Of a DNA stretch of 43,814 nt, positions 31,238 to 43,500 are shown in pieces. The notes beneath the pieces were generated by a model. The model had not been told where the DNA came from. It did no database searches and saw only the letters and a program-made list of their open reading frames with translations. How positions within the stretch are numbered: the stretch's first letter is position 1; the number at the start of each line of letters is the position of its first letter. Position numbers and translations under genes: made by a program. This DNA comes from Ettlia oleoabundans (lineage: Eukaryota > Chlorophyta > Chlorophyceae > Chlamydomonadales): NCBI GenBank assembly GCA_019693395.1, contig JAAMXP010004592.1:1-43814 (forward strand), given 5' to 3'.

Positions 31238-34200
31238 TCAGTACCCTGCCTTGACCTTGAACGCTGCGGCATCCAGTGACCCCGCCCTGCCGGTCAGCTC
31301 CGCAGCAATGGTGCTGCCCACCCGCAGGCCATCCACCGCCGCCGACACAATGCCGCCGGCGTATCCTGCGCCTGCAAGCAACACAACGGGGAGGGGGCAT
31401 AGGAGGGAGAACGATTGAGTAGAAAGTCAAGGGTGCAGCAAGGCGGACTTGACGAGAAAAGCCTTTAGTAAATAGCATTTTGACAACTAGGCTGCCGACA
31501 AAAAAACCAGCGAAGCGTGCCGCAGCACGCCGCCATGCCTCGCACCTTCCCCACAGGGGTAGAGCCCCGGAAGAGACACGCTCTGCAGGCTGTCTGGGTT
31601 CCGGTCGACACGGACTGGCGCGCTGGTGCGGGTCTCCGCTGCATGAAGCAGCGCCTCGTCGCTGCAAACCAGTTAAATGCGTTGCGGTTGCTGTAAGGAG
31701 TTGGTAGCATCAATAGCCACCCTGTTACACATCCAGGTCCCTTTTTTGCAAAACGCAATGCATGCAACTAGCAAGGAGCACGACAGAAGATTTCAAAGCT
31801 GGTGCACAAGAAGAGCGACAGCGCACCTGGCAAAGCCGGGCATGGAGCGATCAAAGCGCCCCAGCGCCGCAACGAAAGCGGCGGTCATGTCCGGCGGGTA
31901 GAAATCGTGTAGCGGTACAGGCTTCACTCCCAGGCGGTACGAGGAGGGCGGTAGCGGCGCTGTCGGCTGCCTGCCAGCCAGGAAGTCGGTGACGCGCTGA
32001 GCTGGCGCCACAAATGCGCCGCCACCCTGCCGGGCTGCTTCCCGCTCGTACTGCAACAACAAGACACACATCACCATAACAGCTGGCAGCAACATCAATG
32101 ACCGGCCAAGGGTTTGTACTTGTATGTTGTTTCCTGGACTTTTCTCTTTTGCCCATCCCTGCCACATGCATCGCCTCAAGTGCTGTGCTGGTTGGTACAG
32201 GTATGTGAGCCCGCCCACCTCCAGCTGCAACGCCATGCCTGCCAGCGGCCCATGCAGCGGCAGCAGATGCTCCCAGTCACTGGGCTGCACCGTTGCAACT
32301 AGCGCGCTGTTGGCCCACTTGGAATCTCGCCTGCAGCACCAATCCCAACGCGACAACAACAACTAAGTCATGTTTGTGCTTTTCTGACAAGCGAGAAACC
32401 AAGCAAGGCCCAGCAGCTGGGAGGCGCAAGCTGCACCCAGCTGCAGAGCCAGTCGGCACGCTAATGGGGCGGCAGAACGAAACCGCAACCGGATGCCTGC
32501 TGCCCTAAGGCTCCAACCCACCACAGCCAACACTCATCCAAACAACTTTAATAGTCACAGTCACCTGCTGAAGCTCATGCCGTTGATGCACAGCTCCTCC
32601 TCATTGGTGCTGGTGGGCACAATTTGGCCGCCAGGGCACATACAGAAGGAGTAGACGCCTCGGGCCGCTGCCACCTCAGCAGAGGAAGGCCCTGCTGTTG
32701 CGCCACTGCTGCTGGGCGCAGCCAAGCCATCGCTACCGCTGCTGCTGCTGCTCTGCATGCTGGTGCTGGTGGGTGCCCCCAGCAGCGGCTGGTACCAATC
32801 ATCGCCCAGATGGCCGCTGCCTGCCGCTGTGCCTGCTGCGGCTGCCGCAGCTTGCGCTGCCGCTGCGGGGCTGATCTCTGCTGCCAAGCGGTACTCGGCC
32901 ACAGGATATGGACCCTTGCCGCGCAGCACCTGTGCATAGCAGGGCTTTTGCAGTGGAAAAAGCAACCACGTATGGCTGCATATGTCCCATAGAACACATG
33001 CCAAACCTGCCCAACATGCACACACTCCACACAGCAATGCATGCCAGCCGTGATTAGATAGCCGCTGTCCCAGTCAAGCGATGGCCCCCACCTGAGATGC
33101 ATCATCTGCCCTGTACTGCAGCTGGTTGATCAGCTCCTGGGGGTGCTCTATCCTGCAGGGAATTGCGGTTAGGGCTGCTGTTTTACGTATCGCAGCAACA
33201 CATCGAGATCACAAACGCTGCTGGTACATGCCTGCCATTACACGACGTACTGCCGGGCGTTTCAGCAACATTGTAGGGCCAACGAGCCGCGCCACTAGAA
33301 GGGAGTGAAAAACGAGTGGGGGCAAGAAAAGACGGACGCTTTGATCCTCCCCCCTCCAAAGCGCGCGCTCACCTGAACCCGACAGCAAACGGCTTGGGTG
33401 TGATGCTGATGTCGTGGCGCAACAAGCAGCGGTACAGATCCCGCGCGGAATGGCCCACAGCCAGCACCACCCGAGAGGCAGCTATGGTGGAGCCATCTGC
33501 GCCAGATGAGCAGGCGAAAAGGGGTGCAGCAAGCATGGGAGGAAGTTCACGACCTGTCTGACAGCAAATTCAAGTAAGGAGTTGCAAGGGCCTCAGATGC
33601 CCGTTGCATGCCTTCAGACCACCAGACCTATGTACTACATGGAATAGCATGGATTTCAATCCAAGCATCTGCAGGCGGGGGCTGCACATTCTCACCTGCC
33701 AGCTGCACACCCGCCACCCGGCCGTGATGCACTACCAGGTCCTCCACTCGGCAGCCAAACCGCACCTGGCAACCCAAGCACAGCAGGTGCTCCCTGCAAG
33801 CGGTTGGCAAACAATGGACACGGATCCCATAAGGACCATGCAAAAGCGGGGCGGCATGGTAGAACCCGGCAACAAAATAGCTAAGGCTGTCGACATGGCA
33901 GAGGCAAGAGTACGAGCATAGCAGAAACAGTGCTGCCAGAAAGGCGTTGTATGGCATCGCCTAGCAGCACCACAACGTTTCGTGCTCAGCTGCTGCTAGC
34001 CTGCTGATATCGTGATTAGCCGTATTCTCGGCCTAGTAGCGAACCTGAAGGCCTTGAGGATGCGCACCAGTCTGTCGGTACCCAAGTGTGGCTTGCCAGA
34101 CACCAGCACACTCTGCAGAGCAGGCAGAGCCAGGCAGACAGGTAGGCAGGCAGGAAGGCAGCAAATAATGGGATGCTCTAGAAACCATACCATTTTCAGC

Positions 34201-35778
34201 ACAGCAGCATATTTCAGACCATTCTTGTCATTAAGTGCCTTTTCTGTAAAAAGCAGGCAGGGCGTTTCCTTTAAAACCTTTTGAGGAGCAAGACACCACA
34301 GAGAGAAACCCTTACTGTGTTGTGATGGCAAGCTGTGGCTGTGCCCCAGCAGCAACTGGCCCCTCACCTCCGGAGCCCCAAAGCGGTACAGTGTGTTCAG
34401 CACTGCCCGTACAGGATCGCTGTTGCGCCCAATGCGGGTGGTCAGCTTGCCGTCGCTCCATGTACCTGCATAGTGCGCCACCAGGTTGGAGCGTCAAAGA
34501 CATGCGCCAAACAAGCCGTGGTGCAGTGGGATGAAGGCTGATGGGCTGCACAGAGCACAATATACCACGCAGCTCGGCAGCATCACGCATTTGGGTGTCG
34601 TCCCTCAAGAGCAGCCTGGCAAAGGGTACGGAACATGTGTCCCACCTGCTCCTCCCTCTCCATAGCACAGGTTGGACTCTGCGTTGACGTGCCGCCTCAC
34701 AAACAGCGCCCCTATGTCCTTGCCCCGCGCCTCAACTGGCTGCCCTCGCTCCAGCAGGACCACCTGCCAGGCAGGAGGTTCCATGAAAAAGGTCACGTGG
34801 CAACGGTTAGGCTTGGTGCATCGCATGTGCTGCCAGGCAGTGCCATATGCCAGCATCAAAGTAGGGTGGAACACAACGGTAACCTGAGTCGCTGGGTTGG
34901 TCAGCAGGCAGCCTCACCTTTATGCCAGCCTCTGCCAACTGCAATGCAGCCCACAGGCCAGCCGGCCCGCAGCCCACCACCACCACAGGTTCCTGCGCTG
35001 CTCCACTGCTCCCGCTGCTGCCACCGGCACCCCGTGCAACTGCTGGATCAACGACGGGCGGCTGTTCCAACTGCTGCTGCTGGCGCTCAAGCGTGCCAGG
35101 TCGTTCCTCTAGCCGCCGTACCCCTGCTGCCTGCAGTGCCGCTGAGTCTACATCCACACAATAGACCCAAGCTTTTCTGCAATGAGATGCAATGAGGGAA
35201 GCATGCTTGACATGACCGCTCAAATACCACAGGAGGGCTCTCGGTGACCATCCACCAAGGTTGTTCAGTCCCTCAAATAATCACTGTACTGGTTCCCTGA
35301 TGCAGCACGCACTTTGAGCTGCACACTGAATTGTTAGGGCTCACCTGGCTGAGGCACCATCCCGTGCCTTGCGCGCATCAAACGACTTGCGCACAATGCG
35401 AACCGCTTCGGCCGGCACCGCCGCTCCGCCACGTAGGCCAAGCTTCTGAGCCAGCGCTGCCAGCAGCTGCGGGTGCACGGTTGAGAAGTCATCCTTCCCA
35501 GGGTCATCGACAGCTGGCACTGACACACCAAAGACCCTCCAAGCAGGAGCGCTCTCCACGTCGCACCAGCTGTTGGCGTTGCCGCTGCTGCCGCTCGCCT
35601 GCCGTTGAGGCTGCTGCCTGGGCTGCCTACGGCGCTGCTTGGCAGGGACGGAGGCTGATTTGGTGGAACTTCCACGGCCGCGAGGCTTCCTAGGGCTTGA
35701 GGGTGCTGCGGCTGCCACGGCGAGTGACCGGTGTCTCGAGCGGTTGATAACCCATGTCTGTTGTATAAATGAAATCAT
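31238..35778 (-). CDS. PDE327: FAD-dependent oxidoreductase, COG2509 / PDE327 type
   Basis: Homologue of bacterial COG2509 FAD-dependent dehydrogenases and of Arabidopsis PDE327 (pigment defective), a plastid protein of unknown substrate. Exons: 35778-35345, 35176-34918, 34763-34646, 34465-34368, 34112-34045, 33793-33696, 33553-33373, 33152-33092, 32929-32565, 32330-32219, 32050-31827, 31661-31546, 31371-31238, all in phase (755 residues). The FAD-binding Rossmann motif is VVVVGCGPAGLWAALQ (GCGPAG at 213-218). Family signatures are VRIVRKSFDARK, YGEGGAGTWSDGKLTTRIG, VVLAVGHSARDLY, ITPKPFAVGFRIEHPQ, GVYSFCMCPGGQIVP, NGMSFSRRDSKWANSAL and CGEGAGYAGGIVSAAVDGLR. The N-terminus (MISFIQQTWVINRSRHRS, then Ala/Ser/Arg-rich) looks like a plastid transit peptide. 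The start at 35778 is the best ATG, but upstream in-frame ATGs exist. Exon 9 carries an Ala/Ser/Gly-rich insert. Confidence 0.95.
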
Positions 35779-36234
35779 TAAGTCGCGGATATGTCGCTTG
35801 ATGCAAAGACTAGCAGTGCCAAAGGTGTGTGGCGACCAAGCGCAACACGAACCCCGGCAGTTGTCTGCGTACACACCGGCGTGAGATGAAGGCAGGGGTG
35901 ATATGGGGCAAATGCATATGCTGCATGCGTCAAACAATTTCACCCCAGGCCTGGGCCACATGGGCACAGCGGGCACAGCACCGCCGACGCAACCTGCTTG
36001 CGGCATACTACTGTATATACAAAGTCCCACGGTATCCTCGGGTTCTTGCTTCAAAACGGACCCAGCGTAACAATTGAAGTTCAGTAACAGCAACCGAAGC
36101 CATGCGTCTGGTAGTATCACACCATGGTCGTTTATGAAAGGTAAGCGCTGCCAAAATTAAACTGTGCGTCAACGAAATCAGCTCATTGAGGTGATGTGAG
36201 CGCTACCATTCTCAGTGCATAAACGTGAGCCTCA
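35779..36234. other. Intergenic region between RCC1 and the PDE327-type gene
   Basis: 456 bases with the 3' flank of RCC1 and the promoter side of the PDE327-type gene, both minus. The PDE327 reading frame stays open up to about 36120 in this region, but that extension has no protein-like character and is probably 5' flank. I see no other element. Confidence 0.5.
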
Positions 36235-39200
36235 TTACTTGGGGACACACAGCAGTGCAGCGTGCTGGCCGCCAAACTCCATCTGCAAAGCAGGTGGGAA
36301 GAACACAAGTCAGGCAATGAGGTTGGAGGCTGCTTTGGCGCATGGAGCCTGCCCATTCGTATGATTGGCAGCGTTCCATTACTTGTCAAAGCTTGCTGGC
36401 AACACCAATGTCGTGCCTGGATGATCTTCTGCCCCACAAACTTCTTCGTCTCTGCCAGTTTCTTTGGCAAAATTTCATCTGCATCCACAGGCCAATTGGC
36501 TCGTGCATTCAGTGGCATCAAGCTAAGCAGGTTCGTTGTTCCTCACACGCATCAAGATTATGGCCATTCACTGCTGAACGCCAGCTGAACCAACCCTGCT
36601 TTGACCAAGCACCCCACGCCCTGTGCCACAAGCAGGCATGCTGCTCACCCTCATCATCGTCACCCTTGCCCAGCTGGTTGCTGGTGCCAAAGCCCCACAG
36701 CCAGCCCTCGCCCTCCTCGCTGAAACAGCCTGCAAGGTGCATCACAGATTCAGCTTCTTCTTGCATAACCGTTCACGCCTAGTGGCACAGACTCAGCATG
36801 CTGCCTTGCGGTGGTGCAGCTCAACATACTGCCATAGAACTTTTCCTAGCTTCAGTCAAAGCCCATCAAATCACGACAGCCGTGAGTAGATTCACAGACG
36901 ACTGCAAAGAGTGCTCACCAGACACTGCGAGGCCTGCAGCCGCGCCCACCACCTTGATGCCCTCCAAGCCGTCTACCACCTTAGGCTCCGGGCAGGCTGC
37001 ACAGGCACGTGTAAAGGAAGGAGAGCTTAGGGCTGACTGTTAGGGGCAGCAGACGCAAACATGTTCCACCACGGGCCCACCAACCGGACAGCCAGTAGCC
37101 ACCCAGGCGGCAGGCAAGATGAGCCACTCACCTGCGTCTGCTGCCACATCAGCATCCTTCTGGCCCAGGCGACCGTACGTAGGTCGGCCAAAGGACAGCA
37201 GCTTGCCTGCACATGGAACTAAAGAGGATGCAGGCCTAAGTTGGCGGTTCAGGTGTTACAGGTCAGACATCATGCGAACATGTATCGCCGCTAGCAACCA
37301 CGCATAGCCCCCACCTTCGTTGGTCACCACCAGCGTGTGGTGCTGCCCGCCACGCACGAGCGCTGCATCCCTGCCCTCAAGTGCCTTGAGTAATGTGGGG
37401 GTATACACGGGTGCCTGGCCTGCACACACATGGATTGGTGTTTGATGCGCATCAAGGCCAGATATCGCAAGGAGGCACCTTCAATACAGTCATAATGGGG
37501 GCACGGCAGCCCCACCAAGTCATAGAGGTATAGACATAGCATATGAATGGTCAGGGAGCGGTGGCTCTAAAACGTGCTGCCGAATATCGGCAGCACAGCT
37601 CACCTGGCAACGCCAACTGGCCATAGTTGTTCAGGCCGAAGGCATAGACGTGCCCATCAGTAGTGGTGGCAAAGGTAGAATATGTGCCGCAGTTGACGTC
37701 AGCAATCTTGCTGCTAATACCGCTGCAGAAGAGAGGCAGGTGGGCAGGAGTGGAGGGTCGGCACTTGCTGCTGACATCAGAGCAGATACTATGCCTGAGC
37801 TGCCCATATACGCCGGTCCAGCACAACACCAGTCTACGCAACAAAGCACAAGCTAACACCCTGCCCGCCTTGCTTACCGTGACCGCTTAAAGGGCACTGC
37901 ATGGGGCATGAGCAGCGTCTCCATCTTCACACGATCCGACATCCGCTCGCCAACGCGCCCCAGCTGTCCCTGCTGGCCGTTGCCCCAAGTCAGGAGCACG
38001 CCGCTTGCAGTCACGCCGGCAGTGTGGTCCGCACCTGCACAGGTGTTCGAACGCCTCTCAAGAATTGGCAACATAGGCATGGGTAAGAACGTCTCGTTGT
38101 TGGGCAAAGTTTGCACAGACAGGATTGACGTAATGGAAATGTGACGGGCCACGCACCTGAGGCAATCCTCACTATTTGGTCTTCGGCCTGCTTGGGCTGG
38201 TAGATGCAGGAGGGCGTGAGCTGCAATAGATTGAGGCCGGAAAGTTCGTGATAAGGTTGCAAAGTGAGTCGTGCAGTGTCGTTGATTGTGCGACATTTAC
38301 TTGAACTGGGAGGGGATAGGTGGCAAGGAAGGTACGCAACATCTGATCCATAAGCGCATGAAGAGCGAAGCCCATGCGCCATGTGAACCCCACCTGGATG
38401 CGCGTGTGCTTTCCAAAGCCCATCACCCCACTGGCGTCGCGATAGGTGCCCCAAGCCCACACTGCTCCCATTTCTGTTAGCGCACACGTGTGGCTGTCGC
38501 CTGCGAGAAACGCAAGCATGTAGGACTGTTATGACAAACGGCAAAGCAGTCCTTTTATTTGAGCTCCAAGTAACAATGTTTAGGTGCAACTGGCATCAAG
38601 CTGTCATCGGCGGCTGGCTGGAACATGCCCTGGGGCGCACCAAACCAGGACTGTCCGCGGGAGGAAGTGTAACTAGCCTGCGCAAATGGGGCTGCTGAGC
38701 GCACCTGTGGACAGCTGCACAATTCTGCCGGCCTCTTCTGGCATCTGCACCTGGCCCGGCACATAGGCATCGCCAGGCTTGCCCTTGGCCTGCCCCGACT
38801 TCTCCCAGAGCTCGCCCGCTGCATAGAAGCACACGAGCAACTTATCATGCTGTGGGAGACTGGAGACAGATGCAGCTGAACATACCCTGGGCTGAAGTGT
38901 GCAATATGCGAGGACAACACTATTGTGGCTGCAGGGCAAGCACAAGCGCTGATTTCCTCCGTGGTTCAAAAGCTTCTGTTGTGCACGCCAAAGTCAGCAC
39001 AAACAGCCGCCAAGAACCAACCGTTGCAGGGGTGTCACACCTGTTTCCCTGCCCAGCGCCCCCTCGTCGTTAACGCCCCACGAAAAAATATGATTGCCCT
39101 CTGTCAGCGCCACGGTGTGCATGCCTCCACAAGAGATTTGCAGCACCTGCTGGAGCAGCCCAGCTGGTTGGTGGCTAAGGAAGCGGCTGCTGTGCGGTAC

Positions 39201-39729
39201 TAAAATGTGAGAATCTTCTCCAGCAAACTGAAATACAGCAAAATCGCCATATGTGTCACACTTGTGCACCCACCTTCTTGCCCTCCACGCTGATTGGGAA
39301 CGGCCGCAGGCGCTCAGTCACTTCCTCACCCAGGCCCAGCTGCCCGCAATCACCGTCGCCAAACACAAACACCTCGCCTGGAACCTGCCATAAGGGTGCA
39401 CACAAGAAGTGGAACATTGGATTGCAGTATAACACTATCCAACTCGTAGACTGCATTTTAACCGCCTATTAAGAAGGGTAGGGGAAGCTCTTCCCCTGCC
39501 GGCTGCGGCTGTGTGGCCGCCGTCGCAACCGGTCGGCGGCGGTGGTGATGGCATTGACCCGCCACAGCCGGCGCACCTTATTGTGTGATGCATGCTCAAT
39601 CGCATGCAATACCTCTTTCTCTGCAGGAGCGGCCTTGCGGCGAACCTGCCGCTCGGCCTGTGGCTGCACCTCAGCCGCGGGCTCCTCCTCGGCCGCCTTG
39701 CGCTTGGCTTTCGGGACCTTCTTTGCCAT
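36235..39729 (-). CDS. RCC1: Regulator of chromosome condensation RCC1 (Ran guanine nucleotide exchange factor)
   Basis: RCC1 binds chromatin and loads Ran with GTP, driving nuclear transport and spindle assembly. Exons: 39729-39577, 39384-39274, 39146-39041, 38818-38705, 38500-38394, 38220-38157, 38034-37878, 37722-37604, 37419-37315, 37206-37132, 36996-36919, 36729-36649, 36478-36417, 36282-36235 (459 residues; animal RCC1 about 421). A basic tail (MAKKVPKAKRKAAEEE) precedes a seven-bladed propeller: FGDGDCGQLGLGEEV, CGGMHTVALTEG with FSWGVNDEGALGRETG, GDSHTCALTEMGAVWAWGTY with RDASGVMGFGK, GADHTAGVTASGVLLTWGNG, GHVYAFGLNNYGQLALPG, GGQHHTLVVTNEG with GRPTYGRLG, GWLWGFGTSNQLG, and a closing FGGQHAALL. 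The order and linker contents match true RCC1 rather than a generic RCC1-repeat protein. The last intron needs a GC donor (36415-36416). The exon 1 donor could also be at the GAG before 39598 instead of 39577. Confidence 0.95.
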
Positions 39730-40557
39730 GGTGATGCAGATGCGAGGAATCGGCGTTGGTACGCGCTCATGAGGACAGCGCTGTACACCCCCGGCAGTAC
39801 GGCAAGTCCCGCAATGGCAAATTACGGCATCTGGAAGGGCCCCGCATAGCCAGTCAGTGCCAGGTGTGTTACATGCTGTTGGTTGCATGCTTTGTTCAGC
39901 ACCGTCTGTCTCACACTGTCTCCCAAAGTCAATGGTCTGCCTCTGCTGGCTTTCCGAGCTGGGCAGCGCACCTGAAAAGGCGGGCAGTGATGCAGACGCG
40001 CGCACGGAAAGCAGCAGCAGGCCGTCACCATTGTGCACTGCTTTTGAACGGCAGTCATGCTGGCACCACATTACTTGGAAACTGGTGGACAACTGTCGCT
40101 GGCCGTCTACGGGGAAGGCACCCAACCTGCATCCTGGGACAACTATATTCCTACCTGTCCTCCACTTGAAATACCCACAGCGCATGCTAGGTGGCAACCT
40201 GTTCAACCGCTGGCAGAACAAAAGTGTGATGCTGTGGCAGAGCAGGCTTGTGGACAGTGACAGTGCACTCGCGCATGGCTTGCTTGCACAAAAGGCACAC
40301 CAACACATCGTGTGCGGATTACTATACAGACAGCATAAATACGAAAAAATGTTTAAAATAGTGACCAAGGCTAGAGACTAGGGCAGCCGAAGGGCTATGC
40401 TCAAATTTAGGACGGGTGATGTACAAGTCCTGAGTCAGCAGTACAATCTTCAAAAGCTGTTTGAGCCCAAATGAGGAATTAGCACATATCATAAATTGGC
40501 TGCATCGGCTGCACATGGCACACCATCGCATAACAATTGGGCACGATAGCATGTGGC
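39730..40557. other. Intergenic region between the phosphate transporter and RCC1
   Basis: 828 bases with the 3' flank of the transporter gene and the promoter side of RCC1, both minus. Open frames of 100-300 codons cross it on both strands, but none has a family motif or protein-like composition. I see no signal I would support. Confidence 0.5.
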
Positions 40558-43500
40558 TCATATCGTCTGGCTGGGCGCCATCCGCAATGACTCCCGCCGC
40601 ATCTCTTGAAGCTTCCGCTGCTGGGCATCCTGTTCCGCATTGTAGTGCTTGCCTGCTTGGTTTGGAAGGGAATCAATTCAAGCAAACCCGTGAGCCATCA
40701 CACGCCTGTGTACAGCGGCAACTATGGCAAGCATGGCCAGCGCAAATAAGTATCACAGAAACCACCGAGGTGCACTGGCAGTGTGACTGCATTGCCATGG
40801 CCCCTCTGCTGCTGCTCCTCCTGCTACTGCTGTGCATGGGTGTACAGACACTGCGGCAGCGCAACCAATCTCTGTTGCGCCCAACCGTCACAGCCCACCA
40901 AGCGCCCCAGGTCTTATAGAGAAAGAAAAAGGAAAAGGACGCTTATTATTGGTGTGGCGAGGAAGCCAGCGGATAGGGGACCCTAAACACCATACCTTGC
41001 GGGCTAGAAAATACTCACCATAGCCACGCCAGCGCTCGTACAGCGACAGGTGCCTGGGCGCGATGGCGGGGCCGTGATAAAGATGCACCTGTGGGAATCG
41101 ATATGGGGCGGAAAGCATGAGGCAATCGCCATTGTTGCATGCTGTTGTGCAGGCAGGCAGCTACGACAAAATGCCTTAAGAGACCAGCAGGCTGAAGACA
41201 ATGTTGCCGACCGTTTCCCTCCGCATCCTCCACAGCAAGCATGCAGTTATCAATGCCCTGTGGCTGCCTCTACAATATCTCAATCTGCTGGCGATCAGCC
41301 ACCACATCCTATCATGCATATGGCCACCGGCCCACTGGCCAGCTTTGGATGCACCACACCGACTGGCCGTACACTGCCTGCAACCCCACTCAGCAACCTG
41401 CCTCCCAGTCAACCTCAATTCTGCACCTTATCTGCCAGCATGTAGCGGTGCAGGCGGTCAATCTCAGCCAGATCCAAGCCTGTGGTGTCTGGAAGAAAGA
41501 TCCAGGTCAGCACTGCCCCCACAATGCCAGCCGCCGCAGAAGCATAGAAAGTTGTGACCGTGTCAACCTGCAACCAGGCGGGAACCACAGAAAGTGAAAA
41601 GGCTCAGCACAGGGCTCCCAAGCCACTTGGCCGCATGCGCCTGCCGCACAGAACTGCCGAATGCCGATGTGCTAGCACCCGGCGACCGTCGATGGCTTTT
41701 GGCAAAGCAGCGATGAACTGGGCCGCCCCGCCAATGTCAGGCCCGACCATCACAGAGGGGCAGGTGCTTCGCATAAGATTCCAGTACCTAGTCAGGGAAC
41801 CTATACTGCACACTGTGCCCGTCTGCAGGAGAGGCCCACAAGCCTAGACTGACCAGCAACTTCATTAGCTCACGTTTGAAAAGACGGTGGAGGCGATGAT
41901 GGCCCCCAGCTTGCCAGCAGCAGCGGAGATGCCATGGAAGAAAGCGCGCACGTCAGTGGGGTACACCTGCATACAGGCATGCATGCTTTGAGCGGTACAG
42001 TCGGTTGATTTGTGGAAATCAAATCTTTGCCGGCTTCATTATGGTCTGCCCAAGGCCTGCTGTTGTCCCTGGCATTGACAGTAGGGCACTGCGGTCTGCA
42101 TCAAGAGCAGAATTTGAAGATACTACAAGAAACCCAGCGCCTCACCTCGCCAGCTACCAGGAAGCTGGTGCAGTTGGGGCCAAACTGGTTGAAGAAGGAG
42201 GAAAGGAAGTAGAGGGTCTGCGGCAGGCAGACACAAACGGAAACCACACATTTCAATGGTCAACAGCTGAAGGTGGTCTGCCTTCATATATGTCCAAAAC
42301 ACAGCAGCGGCAGCTGCGACGGGCAAGGTGGCAATACAGGCATGCGGGGCTGTAGTCTGGATAAGCATCAAGTCTGCTGCCATTGTCCGGTGGAAGTAAA
42401 GAGGGGCACACATGGTATGGCATGTAGCATGCAAGGCATATCCCGTGCGTGCACACAAAGCAAGTGCGCACTTAGAGACAGGGAAAGCCCGCAAAGCAAA
42501 CCATGGCAAAAACTGGGCTGCGTGCCTGGAAGGCCTGGATGGCGTTGGCGACTAGCTCGTCGTAGAATATTCCACAAAAGATGAACAGGATAAACATCAT
42601 GAGGAAGCCAAAGGTCTGCAGCCGCTGCCGCCCCATCCACTTGCGGTCAATCGTGTAGGCCGAGAAGTAGTCTGCAGCAAGTTATGAGGTTGGGGTGGGG
42701 CCCGAGAAAGCCAGGAAGTTGAGCAAGTGGTGTTAAGCAGCTCGGGTAAGATGACAATGGGTGGAGAATGGATGCTTGGGGTTCATGTAGACGGCATGCA
42801 TTCAAATGCCTGAACGTGCTGGCTGTGCAGGTGGGCAGCATGGAACAACAAATGGCACAGGACTCCCAAGCAGTCAGTAAAGGGCATGCAATATTGCAGC
42901 TCTAGCTGCAGGAGGGAGCAAACAGACTGACGGATCGGCTGACTGGCTGCCTGATGCTCACATCCGCAGAGTGCCACTCCGCTGTTCAGCAGCGTCCACT
43001 GTATGGTGACAAACTGTGATGCCCCTGGGGAGATGACCTGGATGAACTGGCTCTGAAACAGCTTATTCCCGTAGAACTGCAGGGGTCAGGGGTGCATCAC
43101 AGTATTTCCCTGGTGTGCGCATGGGGGAGGGAAGGTCAGCAGAACAGAAAAGGCAACCATGGTTCAGCCAAATTCGAATGTGCGTGTCCGCATGCAAGGT
43201 AAAATTCAGGATGCCCTCAGTGCCTGTGCTTATCAGGCATTACTCTGCGCTTGCAAATGCACTTCTAGCAGCGCCGCTCACCGCAAAATCGTTTGCCACC
43301 CAGCCCAGGCAAGTAATGAAGAGGCGGGGGCAGTAGAACCGGAAGATGACCAAGTGCTCCCGCCACGAGCGACGACCAGCCAGCTGCGGCCAGCAATAAA
43401 AAGACACGGGGCGGGCGCACGGGCAGGGGGTAAGTGTGCGGCGGCAGTGGGGCCAAAGGTGGGGGCGCATAAGTGAGCAGGAGTGCAATTGAAGGCACGA

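Noticed and set aside
35779..36120. Upstream in-frame extension of the PDE327-type gene
   Set aside because: It has no transit-peptide or domain character, while the ATG at 35778 is followed by a good plastid-targeting composition.
39469..40368. A 299-codon minus-strand open frame starting upstream of RCC1
   Set aside because: Only the part from 39729 downward has RCC1 character. The upstream part is compositionally random and lacks motifs, so I treat it as 5' flank.
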